This document shows, piece after piece, positions 17,240-26,257 of a stretch of 64,000 bases of DNA; position 1 is the first letter of the stretch; every line of letters starts with the position of its first letter. The notes under the pieces were generated by a model, which saw only the letters and a program-made list of their open reading frames with translations, made no database searches and was not told the origin of the DNA. Location of the stretch: NCBI RefSeq assembly GCF_024198255.1, contig NZ_JAJVKW010000024.1:82379-146378 (forward strand), written 5' to 3'. Origin of the DNA: Myxococcus guangdongensis (GTDB taxonomy: Bacteria; Myxococcota; Myxococcia; Myxococcales; Myxococcaceae). A program made the position numbers and the translations under genes.

Positions 17240-20200
17240 ATGAGGTGGGAAGCGATGGGCCAGGTGCCCGGCGAGGACAGGCGAGGTGGGGAGGGCGCGG
17301 CGGCGCGAGGCGCGGGGCGCTCGTCGCTGCTGGCGGTGCTGGCGGAGAAGCCGGCCGTGGCGCGGGACATCGCGCGGGTGCTGGGCGCGCAGGAGCGCGG
17401 TGACGGCTTCCTGCGTGGCAACGGTTATGTGGTGACGTGGGCCATCGGCCACTTGGTGGGCCTGGCGCAGCCGCACGAGATAAGGCCGGACTGGAAGAAG
17501 TGGAGCCGCGCGCTCCTGCCGATGCTGCCGGAGGGCTGGCCGCTGGTGGTCTCCGAGCAGACGCGCTCCCAGTTCGACGTGGTGCGCCGGGTGCTGACCT
17601 CGCCGGAGGTGGGCGCGGTGGTGTGCGCCACGGACGCGGGCCGCGAGGGCGAGCTCATCTTCCGCTACATCTACGAGGCGGCGGGGTGTCGCAAGCCGGT
17701 GCGGCGGCTGTGGGTGTCGTCGCTGACGGAGCGGGCCATCCGGGACGGCTTCCAGAAGCTGAAGGACGGGCGGGAGTACGAGCCGCTCGCGGCGGCGGCC
17801 ATGGGGCGCAGCCGGGCGGACTGGTTGGTGGGGATGAACCTGTCGCGCCTGTACACGCTGGCGCATGGCGGGCAGGGGGAGATGTTGAGCGTGGGGCGGG
17901 TGCAGACGCCCACGCTGGCCATGGTGGTGGAGCGGGAGTGGGCCATCCGCAACTTCGTGCCCCGCGACTACCTGGAGGTGGTGGCCACCTTCGCGCCGCG
18001 GAGCAAGGACGTGGCGCCGGGCGCGCGGTACGACGGGACGTGGTTCCGCTCGGGGCCGGACGGCAAGCCGGTGATTCCTCCAGGGATGGAGGGCGTGCGC
18101 GAGGCGCGCCGGCTGGACGCGGACGGGGTGGAGGCGCAGGCCATCATCGACCGCGTGAAGCGGGGGCAGGCGACCCTCGAGTCACTGGAGGCGGAGGAGA
18201 AGAAGATGGCGCCTCCGCTGCTCTACGATTTGACGGAGCTGCAGCGCCACGCGAACCGGCTGTATGGCTTCAGCGCGCAGCGCACGTTGGAGGTGGCGCA
18301 GGCGCTCTACGAGAAGCACAAGCTCCTGAGCTATCCGCGCACGTCGAGCCGGCACCTGTCGCAGACGGTGGCGGACACGCTGCCGGAGGTGGTGGGCACG
18401 GTGCGCGGCCCCTACGAGGAGGACCTGGCACCGGGCACGGGTGTGCGTCCGTTGGGGCGGCGCTATGTGGACGATGGGAAGGTGACGGACCACCACGCCA
18501 TCATCCCCACGCCCACGTCGCCGCACGGGTTGCGCCTGTCCTCGGACGAGCAGCGCATCTACGACCTGGTGTGCCGGCGCTTGTTGCAGGCGTGGCACGA
18601 GGACCACGTGTGGCGCGTCACCACGGTGGTGACGGCGGTGACGTCGCCCGGGCCGAAGAGCGCGGTGCCGGTGGTGGACCGCTTCCTGAGCACGGGCACG
18701 CAGGTGGAGCGCATCGGCTGGAAGGTGCTGGACATCGGCGGAGGCAAGAAGGCGCCGAAGCCGAAGTCGGACGCGCGCAAGGGGGACGAGGAGGCGGAGC
18801 CGGAGGACGATTCGCAGTCGCTGCCCTCGGGGCTGGCGCGGGGACAGCCGCAGACGGTGGAGGATGTGGAGGCGGTGAAGAAGCGCACGCGTCCGCCGCC
18901 GCGCTTCACCGACGCGACGCTGCTGACGGCGATGGAGACGGCGGGCCGGCTGCTGGATGAGAAGGAGCTGGCGGAGGCGATGCGCGAGACGGGGCTGGGG
19001 ACGCCCGCCACGCGTGCGTCCATCATCGAGGTGCTGCTCGACCGCGAGTACCTGGTCCGCAAGGGCAAGATGCTGGAGGCGACGGAGAAGGGGCTGCACC
19101 TCATCCACGTGGTGCACCCGGACGTGAAGACGCCGGCGATGACGGGCCAGTGGGAGGCGTGGCTTCAGCGCATCGAGCGGGGCGAAGGCCAGCTCGACGA
19201 GTTCATCCAGGGCATCGAGAAGTACGTCATCGAGGTGGTGGGGCAGGGGCCCTCGGGAGCGGTGCGCACGGGTGTCCCGGGTGGGCGCGGCGGGCCGGTG
19301 GCTCATGAGGGCGGGTCGGGGGGCGGAGTCTGGGGCGGCGGAGCCTCGCGCTCGGGTGCCGAGGTGCAGGCTCCGGGGTGGGGCGGCACGATGGGGGCGG
19401 AGCGTCACGCCGAGACCTCGTTCTCACGGGGCTCGCTGTCCGCGGGCGGTGACGCGCGGCGTACCGCGACGGGTTCGTTCACCGGCGCACCGAGGAATGA
19501 GGCCTCACGCGGCGGCGCTTTCCCGGACGTGGCGGCGGAGGGTGGTGCCCGGCGGCAGGAACGCGCGGGTTCTCCCGGTGGCTCCACGGGGCTCGACGGC
19601 AACTTCGCGGACGCGAACGGTAGTGCTCGTAGCGGACGCTCCAGTGCACCTGGTGGCCCCACGGGGCTCGATGGCGACTTCGCGGACGCGAACGGTAGTG
19701 CTCGTAGCGGACGCTCCAGTGCACCTGGTGGCCCCACGGGGCTCGACGGCAACTTCGCGGACGCGAACGGTAGTGCTCGTAACGGACGCTCCAGTGCACC
19801 TGGTGGCCCCATGGGGCTCGATGGCGACTTCACGGACGCGAGTGGTGGCGCTCGTCGTAGCGGACGCGCCGGTGCATCTGGTGGCCCCACGGGGCTCGAT
19901 GGCGACTTCACGGACGCGGCGGCGGGCCGAGGCTCTCTGCGCAATGCTTCGCCTGCGGCTTCCGCCTCGTTCGGCGGTGGCTCCTCGGCGCTCGAGTCAG
20001 CGCGTCACATGGGGCGAGGCACTTCGCCCGGCGGTGACGTCGAGGGCGGTGGCGCCTGGCGCGCGGATGCGACATCAAGCTCACGCTCCTCGCAGGGCGC
20101 CGGGTTCTCGGACGCGGCCGTGGTGTCGGCGCCTCGCCGGACGAGCGCGCAGGGCTCGTTCACCACGGGGGTGTCGCGTGGCGCCAGCTCCTCGCGAGGT

Positions 20201-22462
20201 GGCGTCTCTGTGTCGACGGCGAGCAGGCCAGAGCGTGTCCCTCGCGCGCCCACGCCGCCGGACCGGCTCCGACCGCTCCTGAAGGAGGCCTTCGGCTTCT
20301 CCGACTTCCGTCCGTACCAGGAGGCCGTGTGCCGCGCGGCCACGGCGGGCGAGGACCTGCTCCTCGTCATGCCCACGGGCGCGGGCAAGTCGCTCTGCTA
20401 CCAGCTCCCCGGACTGGCGCGAGCGGGGACGACCATCGTCGTCAGTCCGCTCATCGCGCTGATGGAGGACCAGGTCCTGCGACTCCAGTCGCTCGGCTTC
20501 GCGGCGGACCGCATCCACTCCGGTCGCGACCGCGCCACCTCTCGGCAGGTGTGCTTCGACTATCTGGAGGGGAAGCTCGACTTCCTGTTCATCGCCCCGG
20601 AGCGACTCGGCGTGCCGGGCTTCGTGGAGTTCCTCGCGCGGCGCCCTCCCACGCTCATCGCCATCGACGAAGCGCACTGCATCTCGCAGTGGGGCCATGA
20701 CTTCCGCCCCGACTACCGACTGCTCGGCGCACGGCTGCCCCTGCTGCGTCCCGCCCCCGTGGTGGCCCTCACCGCCACCGCCACGCCGGACGTGCAGCGG
20801 GACATCGTGCAGCAGCTCGGCCTCCTGGGCGCGGGCGGCAAGGCACGCACCTTCATCCATGGCTTCCGCCGCACCAACATCGCCATCGAGGTGCGAGAGC
20901 TGAACCCCGGCGCTCGCGGAGACGCCATCCACGGCCTGCTCCAGGACGAGGAGAACCGGCCCGCCATCGTCTACGCCGCCACGCGCAAGCACGCCGAGCA
21001 GCTCGCGGAGTTGCTCGCGGGGGACTTCCCCTCGGCCGCGTACCACGCGGGCCTCCCACCGGGAGACCGCGACAAGGTCCAGGCGGAGTTCCTCGGAGGC
21101 TCGCTGGAGGTCATCGTCGCCACCACGGCCTTCGGCATGGGCATCGACAAGGCGGATGTCCGCACCGTCATCCACGCCGCGCTGCCGGCCAGCCTGGAGG
21201 GCTACTACCAGGAGCTGGGGCGCGCGGGCCGCGATGGGAAGCCGTCGCGCGCCGTGCTGCTGCACTCGTACATCGACCGGCGCACGCACGAGTTCTTCCA
21301 CAAGCGCGACTACCCCGAGGCGTACGTCCTGGAGCGCCTCTTCCAGTCCACGGCGATGGAGCCGGAGCCGAAGCCGTCGCTCCAGGGGCGCGTGCGCACG
21401 GACCCGGAGGTGTTCGACAAGGCACTGGAGCAGCTCTGGATTCACGGCGGCGTGGTGATGACGCCCGACGAGACGGTGCGGCGCGGACGCCCCAACTGGT
21501 CCGCGGCGTACAACGCCCAGCGCGACCGCAAGCTCCTGCACCTGGAGCAGATGGGGCGCTACGCGGAGGCCCACGGCTGCCGCATGAAGCAGCTGGTGTC
21601 GCACTTCGGTGACACCCAGGACTCCGGTGAGGCGTGTGGCCTGTGTGACGTGTGCTCGCCCGAGTCGTGCGCCACGCTGCGCTTCGCCGAGCCGTCGGCG
21701 TCCGAGCGCCACTGGCTCGAGCGCATCCTGGAGTCCCTCCAGGAGCGGGATGGGCAGGCCACCGGACGACTCCACCGGGAGCTGTTCGGAGAAGCGCTGC
21801 CCCGGCGTGACTTCGAGCGGCTGGTGGGGGGGCTCGTCCGCGCGGGGCTGACGCGACTGGAGGTCGACTCGTTCGACAAGGACGGGCAGGTCATCTCCTT
21901 CCAGCGCCTGTCGCTGACGGACGAGGGCCGGCGCACGCGCGTGGTGGACCCGCAGCAGGTCTTCCTCCCGCTGGCGCTGGAGAAGGCGTCCAAGAAGAAG
22001 CGCGGGAAGACGACCCAGCGCGCGACGAAGAAGCGCGCGGGCTCCAGCCGGGGCGCTGCCGCCGGCCGACAGTGGAAGGCCGCCGCTCCCTCGGGCGACT
22101 TCGAGCAGCGCTCCTCGTGGAATGCGTCGAGGACCGCGCTGTCCCCCGAGTCCCGCATCCCCGTCGGGCGAGGCACCGCCGAGGAGCCCGTGGCCCGGGG
22201 GGCTCGCGCCTCGCGCAGCCGCGGGGTGACGCAGGAGGAGGCACCCGCCGGGCTCGTGGATGCCCTGAAGGCGTGGCGGCTCGCGGAGGCGCGCAAGCGC
22301 AAGGTGCCCGCGTTCCGCATCCTCACGGACCGGGTGCTGGGCGCCATCGCCGCCGCGCGGCCGGAGAACGGCGCCGCGCTGATGGCCGTCCACGGCGTGG
22401 GGCCCGCGCTCACCGAGCGCTACGGCTCCCAGATTCTCTCGCTCGTCGCTCGCAAGCGCTGA
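17240..22462 (+). CDS. topB-recQ: Fused DNA topoisomerase III and RecQ helicase (TopB-linker-RecQ-HRDC)
   Basis: One frame of 1,740 aa joins two enzymes normally made separately. Residues about 29-670 are a full type IA topoisomerase III: TOPRIM motif DAGREGELIF (Asp132), the conserved SVGRVQTPTLAMVV, and the active-site tyrosine in LLSYPRTSSRHLSQ (Tyr365). Residues about 671-1005 are a Gly/Ser/Ala/Arg-rich linker with 4.5 tandem 25-residue repeats. Residues about 1009-1560 are RecQ: FRPYQ, Walker A MPTGAGKSLCYQLP (from 1044), DEAH (1143-1146) in IDEAHCISQWGHDFRPDY, motif VI QELGRAGRDG, and the zinc-binding cysteines ending GEACGLCDVC. A Lys/Arg-rich stretch leads to an HRDC domain (about 1665-1740). 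RecQ and topoisomerase III together unlink DNA and dissolve double Holliday junctions, so fusion is functionally sensible. The start could also be TTG 17180 or ATG 17255. No frameshift is seen. Confidence 0.95.
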   Translation: MRWEAMGQVPGEDRRGGEGAAARGAGRSSLLAVLAEKPAVARDIARVLGAQERGDGFLRGNGYVVTWAIGHLVGLAQPHEIRPDWKKWSRALLPMLPEGWPLVVSEQTRSQFDVVRRVLTSPEVGAVVCATDAGREGELIFRYIYEAAGCRKPVRRLWVSSLTERAIRDGFQKLKDGREYEPLAAAAMGRSRADWLVGMNLSRLYTLAHGGQGEMLSVGRVQTPTLAMVVEREWAIRNFVPRDYLEVVATFAPRSKDVAPGARYDGTWFRSGPDGKPVIPPGMEGVREARRLDADGVEAQAIIDRVKRGQATLESLEAEEKKMAPPLLYDLTELQRHANRLYGFSAQRTLEVAQALYEKHKLLSYPRTSSRHLSQTVADTLPEVVGTVRGPYEEDLAPGTGVRPLGRRYVDDGKVTDHHAIIPTPTSPHGLRLSSDEQRIYDLVCRRLLQAWHEDHVWRVTTVVTAVTSPGPKSAVPVVDRFLSTGTQVERIGWKVLDIGGGKKAPKPKSDARKGDEEAEPEDDSQSLPSGLARGQPQTVEDVEAVKKRTRPPPRFTDATLLTAMETAGRLLDEKELAEAMRETGLGTPATRASIIEVLLDREYLVRKGKMLEATEKGLHLIHVVHPDVKTPAMTGQWEAWLQRIERGEGQLDEFIQGIEKYVIEVVGQGPSGAVRTGVPGGRGGPVAHEGGSGGGVWGGGASRSGAEVQAPGWGGTMGAERHAETSFSRGSLSAGGDARRTATGSFTGAPRNEASRGGAFPDVAAEGGARRQERAGSPGGSTGLDGNFADANGSARSGRSSAPGGPTGLDGDFADANGSARSGRSSAPGGPTGLDGNFADANGSARNGRSSAPGGPMGLDGDFTDASGGARRSGRAGASGGPTGLDGDFTDAAAGRGSLRNASPAASASFGGGSSALESARHMGRGTSPGGDVEGGGAWRADATSSSRSSQGAGFSDAAVVSAPRRTSAQGSFTTGVSRGASSSRGGVSVSTASRPERVPRAPTPPDRLRPLLKEAFGFSDFRPYQEAVCRAATAGEDLLLVMPTGAGKSLCYQLPGLARAGTTIVVSPLIALMEDQVLRLQSLGFAADRIHSGRDRATSRQVCFDYLEGKLDFLFIAPERLGVPGFVEFLARRPPTLIAIDEAHCISQWGHDFRPDYRLLGARLPLLRPAPVVALTATATPDVQRDIVQQLGLLGAGGKARTFIHGFRRTNIAIEVRELNPGARGDAIHGLLQDEENRPAIVYAATRKHAEQLAELLAGDFPSAAYHAGLPPGDRDKVQAEFLGGSLEVIVATTAFGMGIDKADVRTVIHAALPASLEGYYQELGRAGRDGKPSRAVLLHSYIDRRTHEFFHKRDYPEAYVLERLFQSTAMEPEPKPSLQGRVRTDPEVFDKALEQLWIHGGVVMTPDETVRRGRPNWSAAYNAQRDRKLLHLEQMGRYAEAHGCRMKQLVSHFGDTQDSGEACGLCDVCSPESCATLRFAEPSASERHWLERILESLQERDGQATGRLHRELFGEALPRRDFERLVGGLVRAGLTRLEVDSFDKDGQVISFQRLSLTDEGRRTRVVDPQQVFLPLALEKASKKKRGKTTQRATKKRAGSSRGAAAGRQWKAAAPSGDFEQRSSWNASRTALSPESRIPVGRGTAEEPVARGARASRSRGVTQEEAPAGLVDALKAWRLAEARKRKVPAFRILTDRVLGAIAAARPENGAALMAVHGVGPALTERYGSQILSLVARKR
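19577..19918 (+). repeat. 75-bp tandem repeats in the topB-recQ linker
   Basis: Copies lie at 19577-19651, 19652-19726, 19727-19801, 19802-19879 (78 bases, one extra codon) and 19880-19918 (partial). The unit encodes GGPTGLDGDFADANGSARSG plus RSSAP. The first three copies are almost identical and the last two have drifted. All lengths are multiples of three, so copy number could change without breaking the frame. The repeat lies between the two catalytic halves. Confidence 0.93.
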
Positions 22463-22915
22463 GGACACTGACGCTCGGAGCGGGCCCCGCGCCTGGGTGC
22501 CTGCTCCGTTCGCCGCCTCGCTCCCGAGCCATGTCTCGTCCCCGGGGCCCCGGGGGTCTCCACTCGCGAACAGCGTCGACGCGGGCGCACGTGCCTGCCT
22601 CCTCTCGCACGAGGGCGGTCGAGCAGTCCGCGCGCGCCGTGCACTTGTCACCCGTGCCGGTGTGTCCCTCACTCGCGCGGACCCCTCGAGAGGCGCCACC
22701 ACGCCTTGCCCGGACCACGCCGCCTCCGCGTGAGGGCGTGGCCGACGCCGTGCCCGGAGAAAACATCTTCTCCCCCACCGGGCCTCGGGCAGCCTGCCGG
22801 GCGTGCAATTCCTTTCTCTGCACGCGGGGGCAGTGGGTCTCTCCCGCGTTGCGCGTCACCTTCCGGCCCAGTGACCGCGATGCCGAGCAGCCGCGGACTC
22901 GAGGGGGAGCGGAAG
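22463..22915. other. Intergenic region between topB-recQ and the MBL-fold gene
   Basis: 453 bases without a supported gene. A hand count over 22501-22560 shows no codon-phase bias in G/C, so it looks non-coding. The left part is GGGCC/CCCGG-rich. The right end carries the strong GAGGGGGAG ribosome-binding site of the next gene. I see no tRNA, repeat or clear terminator. Confidence 0.5.
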
Positions 22916-24310
22916 ATGGAACTCGGATTCGAGACAATCGGAAACGCCACACTCATCTGCCACGACAACGGACCGGTGCTGGTGACCGACCCGTGGACAC
23001 ACGGCGCCGCGTACTTCGGCAGTTGGACCTTGTCTCATGACATTCCCGAGGAGCAGCGGGACAACATCCAGCGCTGTCAGTACGCGTGGCTGTCCCACGG
23101 GCACCCGGACCACCTGAGCCCCGAGTCCCTGGAGACGCTGCGCGAGCTGACCATCCTGGTCCCCAACCACTTCGGAGGACGCATCCGCGATGACCTGCGC
23201 GAGCAGGGCTTCAACGTGCACGTGCTGGTGGACCGCGTGTGGACGCAGCTGTCGCCGCGCATCCGCGTCATGTGCATCCCCGACATGAACCAGGACGCGG
23301 TGCTGCTCGTCGACGTGGGCGGGCGGCTGCTCGTCAACCTCAACGACGCGGGAGACCGGGGCTGGGGCCGCTTCGTGCGCGGCCTGGTGCGCCGGTATGA
23401 CCAGTCCTACCTGTTGGCCCTGTCCGGTTACGGCGACGCGGACATGATCAACTACTTCACCGAGGACGGGCAGCGAATCTCCCCCTACGCCGCGGCGAAG
23501 ACGCCCGTGGGGCGCACCATCGCCCGGCAGGCGGAGTTCTACGGCGCGCGCTACTTCGTGCCCTTCAGCTCCATGCACAAGTACCAGCGCGCCGACAGCA
23601 TCTGGGCCTCCGAGTACACCACCACGCTGGAGGACTACTCGCGCGGCTTCGAGTCCCCGACGTGCACGCTCATGCCCGCCTTCGTCCAGGTGGACTTCGC
23701 CCAGGACGACGTGCGCCTCATCCGCCCCACCGAGCGCGCGCTGACGCCCGTGGACCCGAAGCAGTTCGGCGACGACTGGGGCGAGATGCTCGACGCGGAC
23801 GAGTCCCGCATGCTGCGCGAGTACTTCGGCGCCATCGAGCACCTGGGCTCGGTGCTGGACTTCCTGCGCTTCCGCGTGGGCGGCCAGGACCACGTCATCG
23901 AGTTCCACCGCCGCCGCTTCCGCCGGGGCATCACCTTCGAGGCCCCGCGCCACTCGCTGATGACGGCGGTGCGCTACCGCGTCTTCGATGACCTGCTCAT
24001 CGGCAACTTCATGAAGACGACGCTGCACGGCGACTTCGGCGAGGGCCGGCTCTACCCCGACTTCAGCCCCTACGTGGCCAAGTACGCCGACAACGGCCGC
24101 GCGCGCACGCGCAACGAGCTGCGCACGTACTTCTCCGAGTACCGCCGCAGGGACCCGGTGGGCTTCCTGCGCGGCCAGGTGGAGGCGCACTGCGTGCGGC
24201 CGCTCCAGACGCAGTCGGCGGAGCTCTTGCGCTCGTTCCTGCCGTCGGACTCGCAGGCCTTCCGCACCGCCAAGGAGGCCTTCTGGAAGGTGCGCCGCGT
24301 GCTGCTGTAG
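22916..24310 (+). CDS. MBL-fold metallo-hydrolase (UlaG-like)
   Basis: This is a cytoplasmic protein of 464 aa from ATG 22916, with a GGGGGAG site upstream. The first 230 residues have the metallo-beta-lactamase layout of the UlaG/RomA branch: a buried strand near GNATLICHDNGPVLVTDPW, the zinc motif SHGHPDHLSPES (H-x-H-x-D-H), and LLVNLNDAGDRG, which supplies a later metal ligand Asp. The remaining half is unlike classical MBL enzymes: TPVGRTIARQAEFYGARYFV then many Arg/Phe-rich segments (HRRRFRRGITFEAPRH), perhaps a nucleotide, lipid or sugar-nucleotide partner domain. Enzymes of this shape include lipid and sugar-acid hydrolases; the reaction is not assignable. It converges with the cardiolipin synthase gene at a 14-base gap. 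Confidence 0.85.
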   Translation: MELGFETIGNATLICHDNGPVLVTDPWTHGAAYFGSWTLSHDIPEEQRDNIQRCQYAWLSHGHPDHLSPESLETLRELTILVPNHFGGRIRDDLREQGFNVHVLVDRVWTQLSPRIRVMCIPDMNQDAVLLVDVGGRLLVNLNDAGDRGWGRFVRGLVRRYDQSYLLALSGYGDADMINYFTEDGQRISPYAAAKTPVGRTIARQAEFYGARYFVPFSSMHKYQRADSIWASEYTTTLEDYSRGFESPTCTLMPAFVQVDFAQDDVRLIRPTERALTPVDPKQFGDDWGEMLDADESRMLREYFGAIEHLGSVLDFLRFRVGGQDHVIEFHRRRFRRGITFEAPRHSLMTAVRYRVFDDLLIGNFMKTTLHGDFGEGRLYPDFSPYVAKYADNGRARTRNELRTYFSEYRRRDPVGFLRGQVEAHCVRPLQTQSAELLRSFLPSDSQAFRTAKEAFWKVRRVLL

Positions 24311-24324
24311 CGCGCGCGTCGGCC

Positions 24325-25779
24325 TCAGAGATACGGGGACAGGAGTCGGGCCAGCCCATCCCTCAACCGGATGGGCAGGGGCCGCGCGTCCACCTGCTCA
24401 CGGGTGAGGGGCCGCGCGCGCGACAGCCGCTCGTCCACCACCGCATCCAGGCGCCGGGCCAGCCCGGCGTCGTAGCACTCCACGTTCAGCTCGAAGTTGA
24501 GCCGCAGCGAGCGCGGGTCCCAGTTCGCCGAGCCGATGAGGCCCCACTCGCCGTCCACCACCATCAGCTTGGTGTGGTCGAACGGGGGCTCGGTGAGGAA
24601 CACCCGGCACCCGTCCGCCAGCACCTGCCACAGCTGCGCGGTGCTCGCCCACTGCACCACCGGCAGGTTGCCCTTTCTCGGCAGCACCACGTCCACCCGC
24701 ACCCCGCGCAGCGCCGCCACGTTGAGCGCGGTGATGAGCGCCGCGTCCGGCAGGAAGTACGGCGTGACGATTCGCACCGACGCTCGCGCGGTGGACAGTG
24801 CCCCGAGCAGCACCGTGCGCAGCGTCTCGAAGTCCTCGTCCGGTCCGTCCGGCACCCCCCGCGCCAGCACCGGCCCCACCGCCTGCTGCTCCGGGAACCA
24901 CGCGTCCCCCGTCAGCCGCTCGCGCGTGGTGAAGACCCAGTCCTCGGCGAAGGTCTCCTGCAGCTGCGCCACCACCGGGCCCTCCAGCCGGAAGTGCAAA
25001 TCCCTCGCGGCCTGCGCCCCCGGCCAGAAGTGCTCGCGGATGTTCATGCCCCCGGTGAAGCCCACCCGCCCATCCACCACCAATATCTTGCGGTGGTTGC
25101 GCAGGTTCATGAACGGCAGCCGGTACGGCATCAGCGAGGGCAAGAAGCGCGCGGCCGTCACCCCCTCGCGCGAGAGCCGCCCCAGAATCGTCGGCCACGT
25201 GTAGCGAGCGCCCACCGCGTCCACCAGCACCCGCACCTGCACCCCGCGCCGCACCGCCTCGCCCAGCGCTCCCGCGAAGTGCCGGCCCGCCACGTCGTTG
25301 TCGAAGATGTAGCTGCACAGCGAGATGGACGTGCGCGCCCGGGCAATCGCCTCCAGCATGGTGGGGTACGCGTCCGTGCGGGACTCGAGCACCGTCACCT
25401 GGTTGCCCGGCAGGAGCGGCCGGTGCATCACCGCGTCTCCCAGCCGCGCCAGGGGCGCCAGGTGCGCGACCTCCGGCTTCACCCGGGACACGCCCTCGGC
25501 CACCACCGCCTCCACCCCTCGGATGGGCGGGAACATCCCGTGCCCACGCCGGGGCGACAGCGAGCGCGCGCGCCGACGAATCCGGTTGATGCCCAGCACC
25601 AGGTACAGCGCCGCGCCCAGCACCGGCACCAGCCACACCAACCCCACCCAACCCACCGCCGCCCGGACGTCCCGCTTGTGCAGCACCACGTGCGCGCTGG
25701 CCAGCACGCTCACCAGCACCGTCAGCCCCGCGGCCAGGTGCGGCCACACCGCCTCCAGCCAGGACAGCCACCACGCCAT
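24325..25779 (-). CDS. cls: Cardiolipin synthase, phospholipase D family
   Basis: This is an inner-membrane enzyme of 484 aa that condenses phosphatidyl groups to make cardiolipin. ATG 25779 is chosen because it starts just before the two N-terminal helices (WWLSWLEAVWPHLAAGLTVL and VGLVWLVPVLGAALYLVLG) that define bacterial Cls. Two PLD half-sites follow: NHRKILVVDGRVGFTGGMN and DHTKLMVVDGEWGLIGSAN, each an H-x-K-x4-D motif followed by the G-G/S-x-N element. Length and order match ClsA-type enzymes. A phospholipase or other PLD transferase is possible but less likely given the N-terminal helices. It is divergent from the metalloprotease gene across a 478-base gap and is probably transcribed alone. 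Confidence 0.9.
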   Translation of the reverse strand: MAWWLSWLEAVWPHLAAGLTVLVSVLASAHVVLHKRDVRAAVGWVGLVWLVPVLGAALYLVLGINRIRRRARSLSPRRGHGMFPPIRGVEAVVAEGVSRVKPEVAHLAPLARLGDAVMHRPLLPGNQVTVLESRTDAYPTMLEAIARARTSISLCSYIFDNDVAGRHFAGALGEAVRRGVQVRVLVDAVGARYTWPTILGRLSREGVTAARFLPSLMPYRLPFMNLRNHRKILVVDGRVGFTGGMNIREHFWPGAQAARDLHFRLEGPVVAQLQETFAEDWVFTTRERLTGDAWFPEQQAVGPVLARGVPDGPDEDFETLRTVLLGALSTARASVRIVTPYFLPDAALITALNVAALRGVRVDVVLPRKGNLPVVQWASTAQLWQVLADGCRVFLTEPPFDHTKLMVVDGEWGLIGSANWDPRSLRLNFELNVECYDAGLARRLDAVVDERLSRARPLTREQVDARPLPIRLRDGLARLLSPYL

Positions 25780-26257
25780 GTCGAACGGAAGAGGGCCCAC
25801 GACGCCTCTGGCTATACACGACGCCACGGCGCGGCGCGCCGTGAGCCGCCTGCCGCACCGCATCTCCTTGACGCGCTCCGGCGGGGATTGCATGGTTCCA
25901 GGGCTGATTGCGCCCCCAAGCGTGTGCGGGGAAACCCTGACCCGGTTTCCGACAGCCCCTGGGCCGCTGACTGATTCGCAGACAGAATCGTCCGATTCCA
26001 GAACAGTCCCGGCGCGAAGCGAAAAGCCTCACAGCCGCGCCGACTTCCATCGGACTTTGTCAGGTCTATTTACATTCGGGCGCCTGGACTTGGAGTGCAG
26101 ATAATCCAGTTTATGCGCGAATGACTGGCTATCCAGCTATATGAGCGTCATTGGCCCGACAGTTGCTCAAGGGGTGGGCGCGCCGTTGCCGCGGCTGGTG
26201 GAGGGACCAGGTGGGGCGGCGCATCCCCCGCAGTCGTGTGTTTCCAAGGAAAGACCG
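25780..26257. other. Divergent intergenic region, AT-richer on the right
   Basis: 478 bases between cls (minus) and the metalloprotease gene (plus). The part from about 25970 to 26150 is clearly richer in A and T than its surroundings, as expected for promoters. A GATAAT hexamer near 26099-26104 could be a -10 element for the plus-strand gene, but no good -35 partner sits at the usual distance, so this is only a candidate. An AAGGA ribosome-binding site precedes ATG 26258. Confidence 0.4.
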
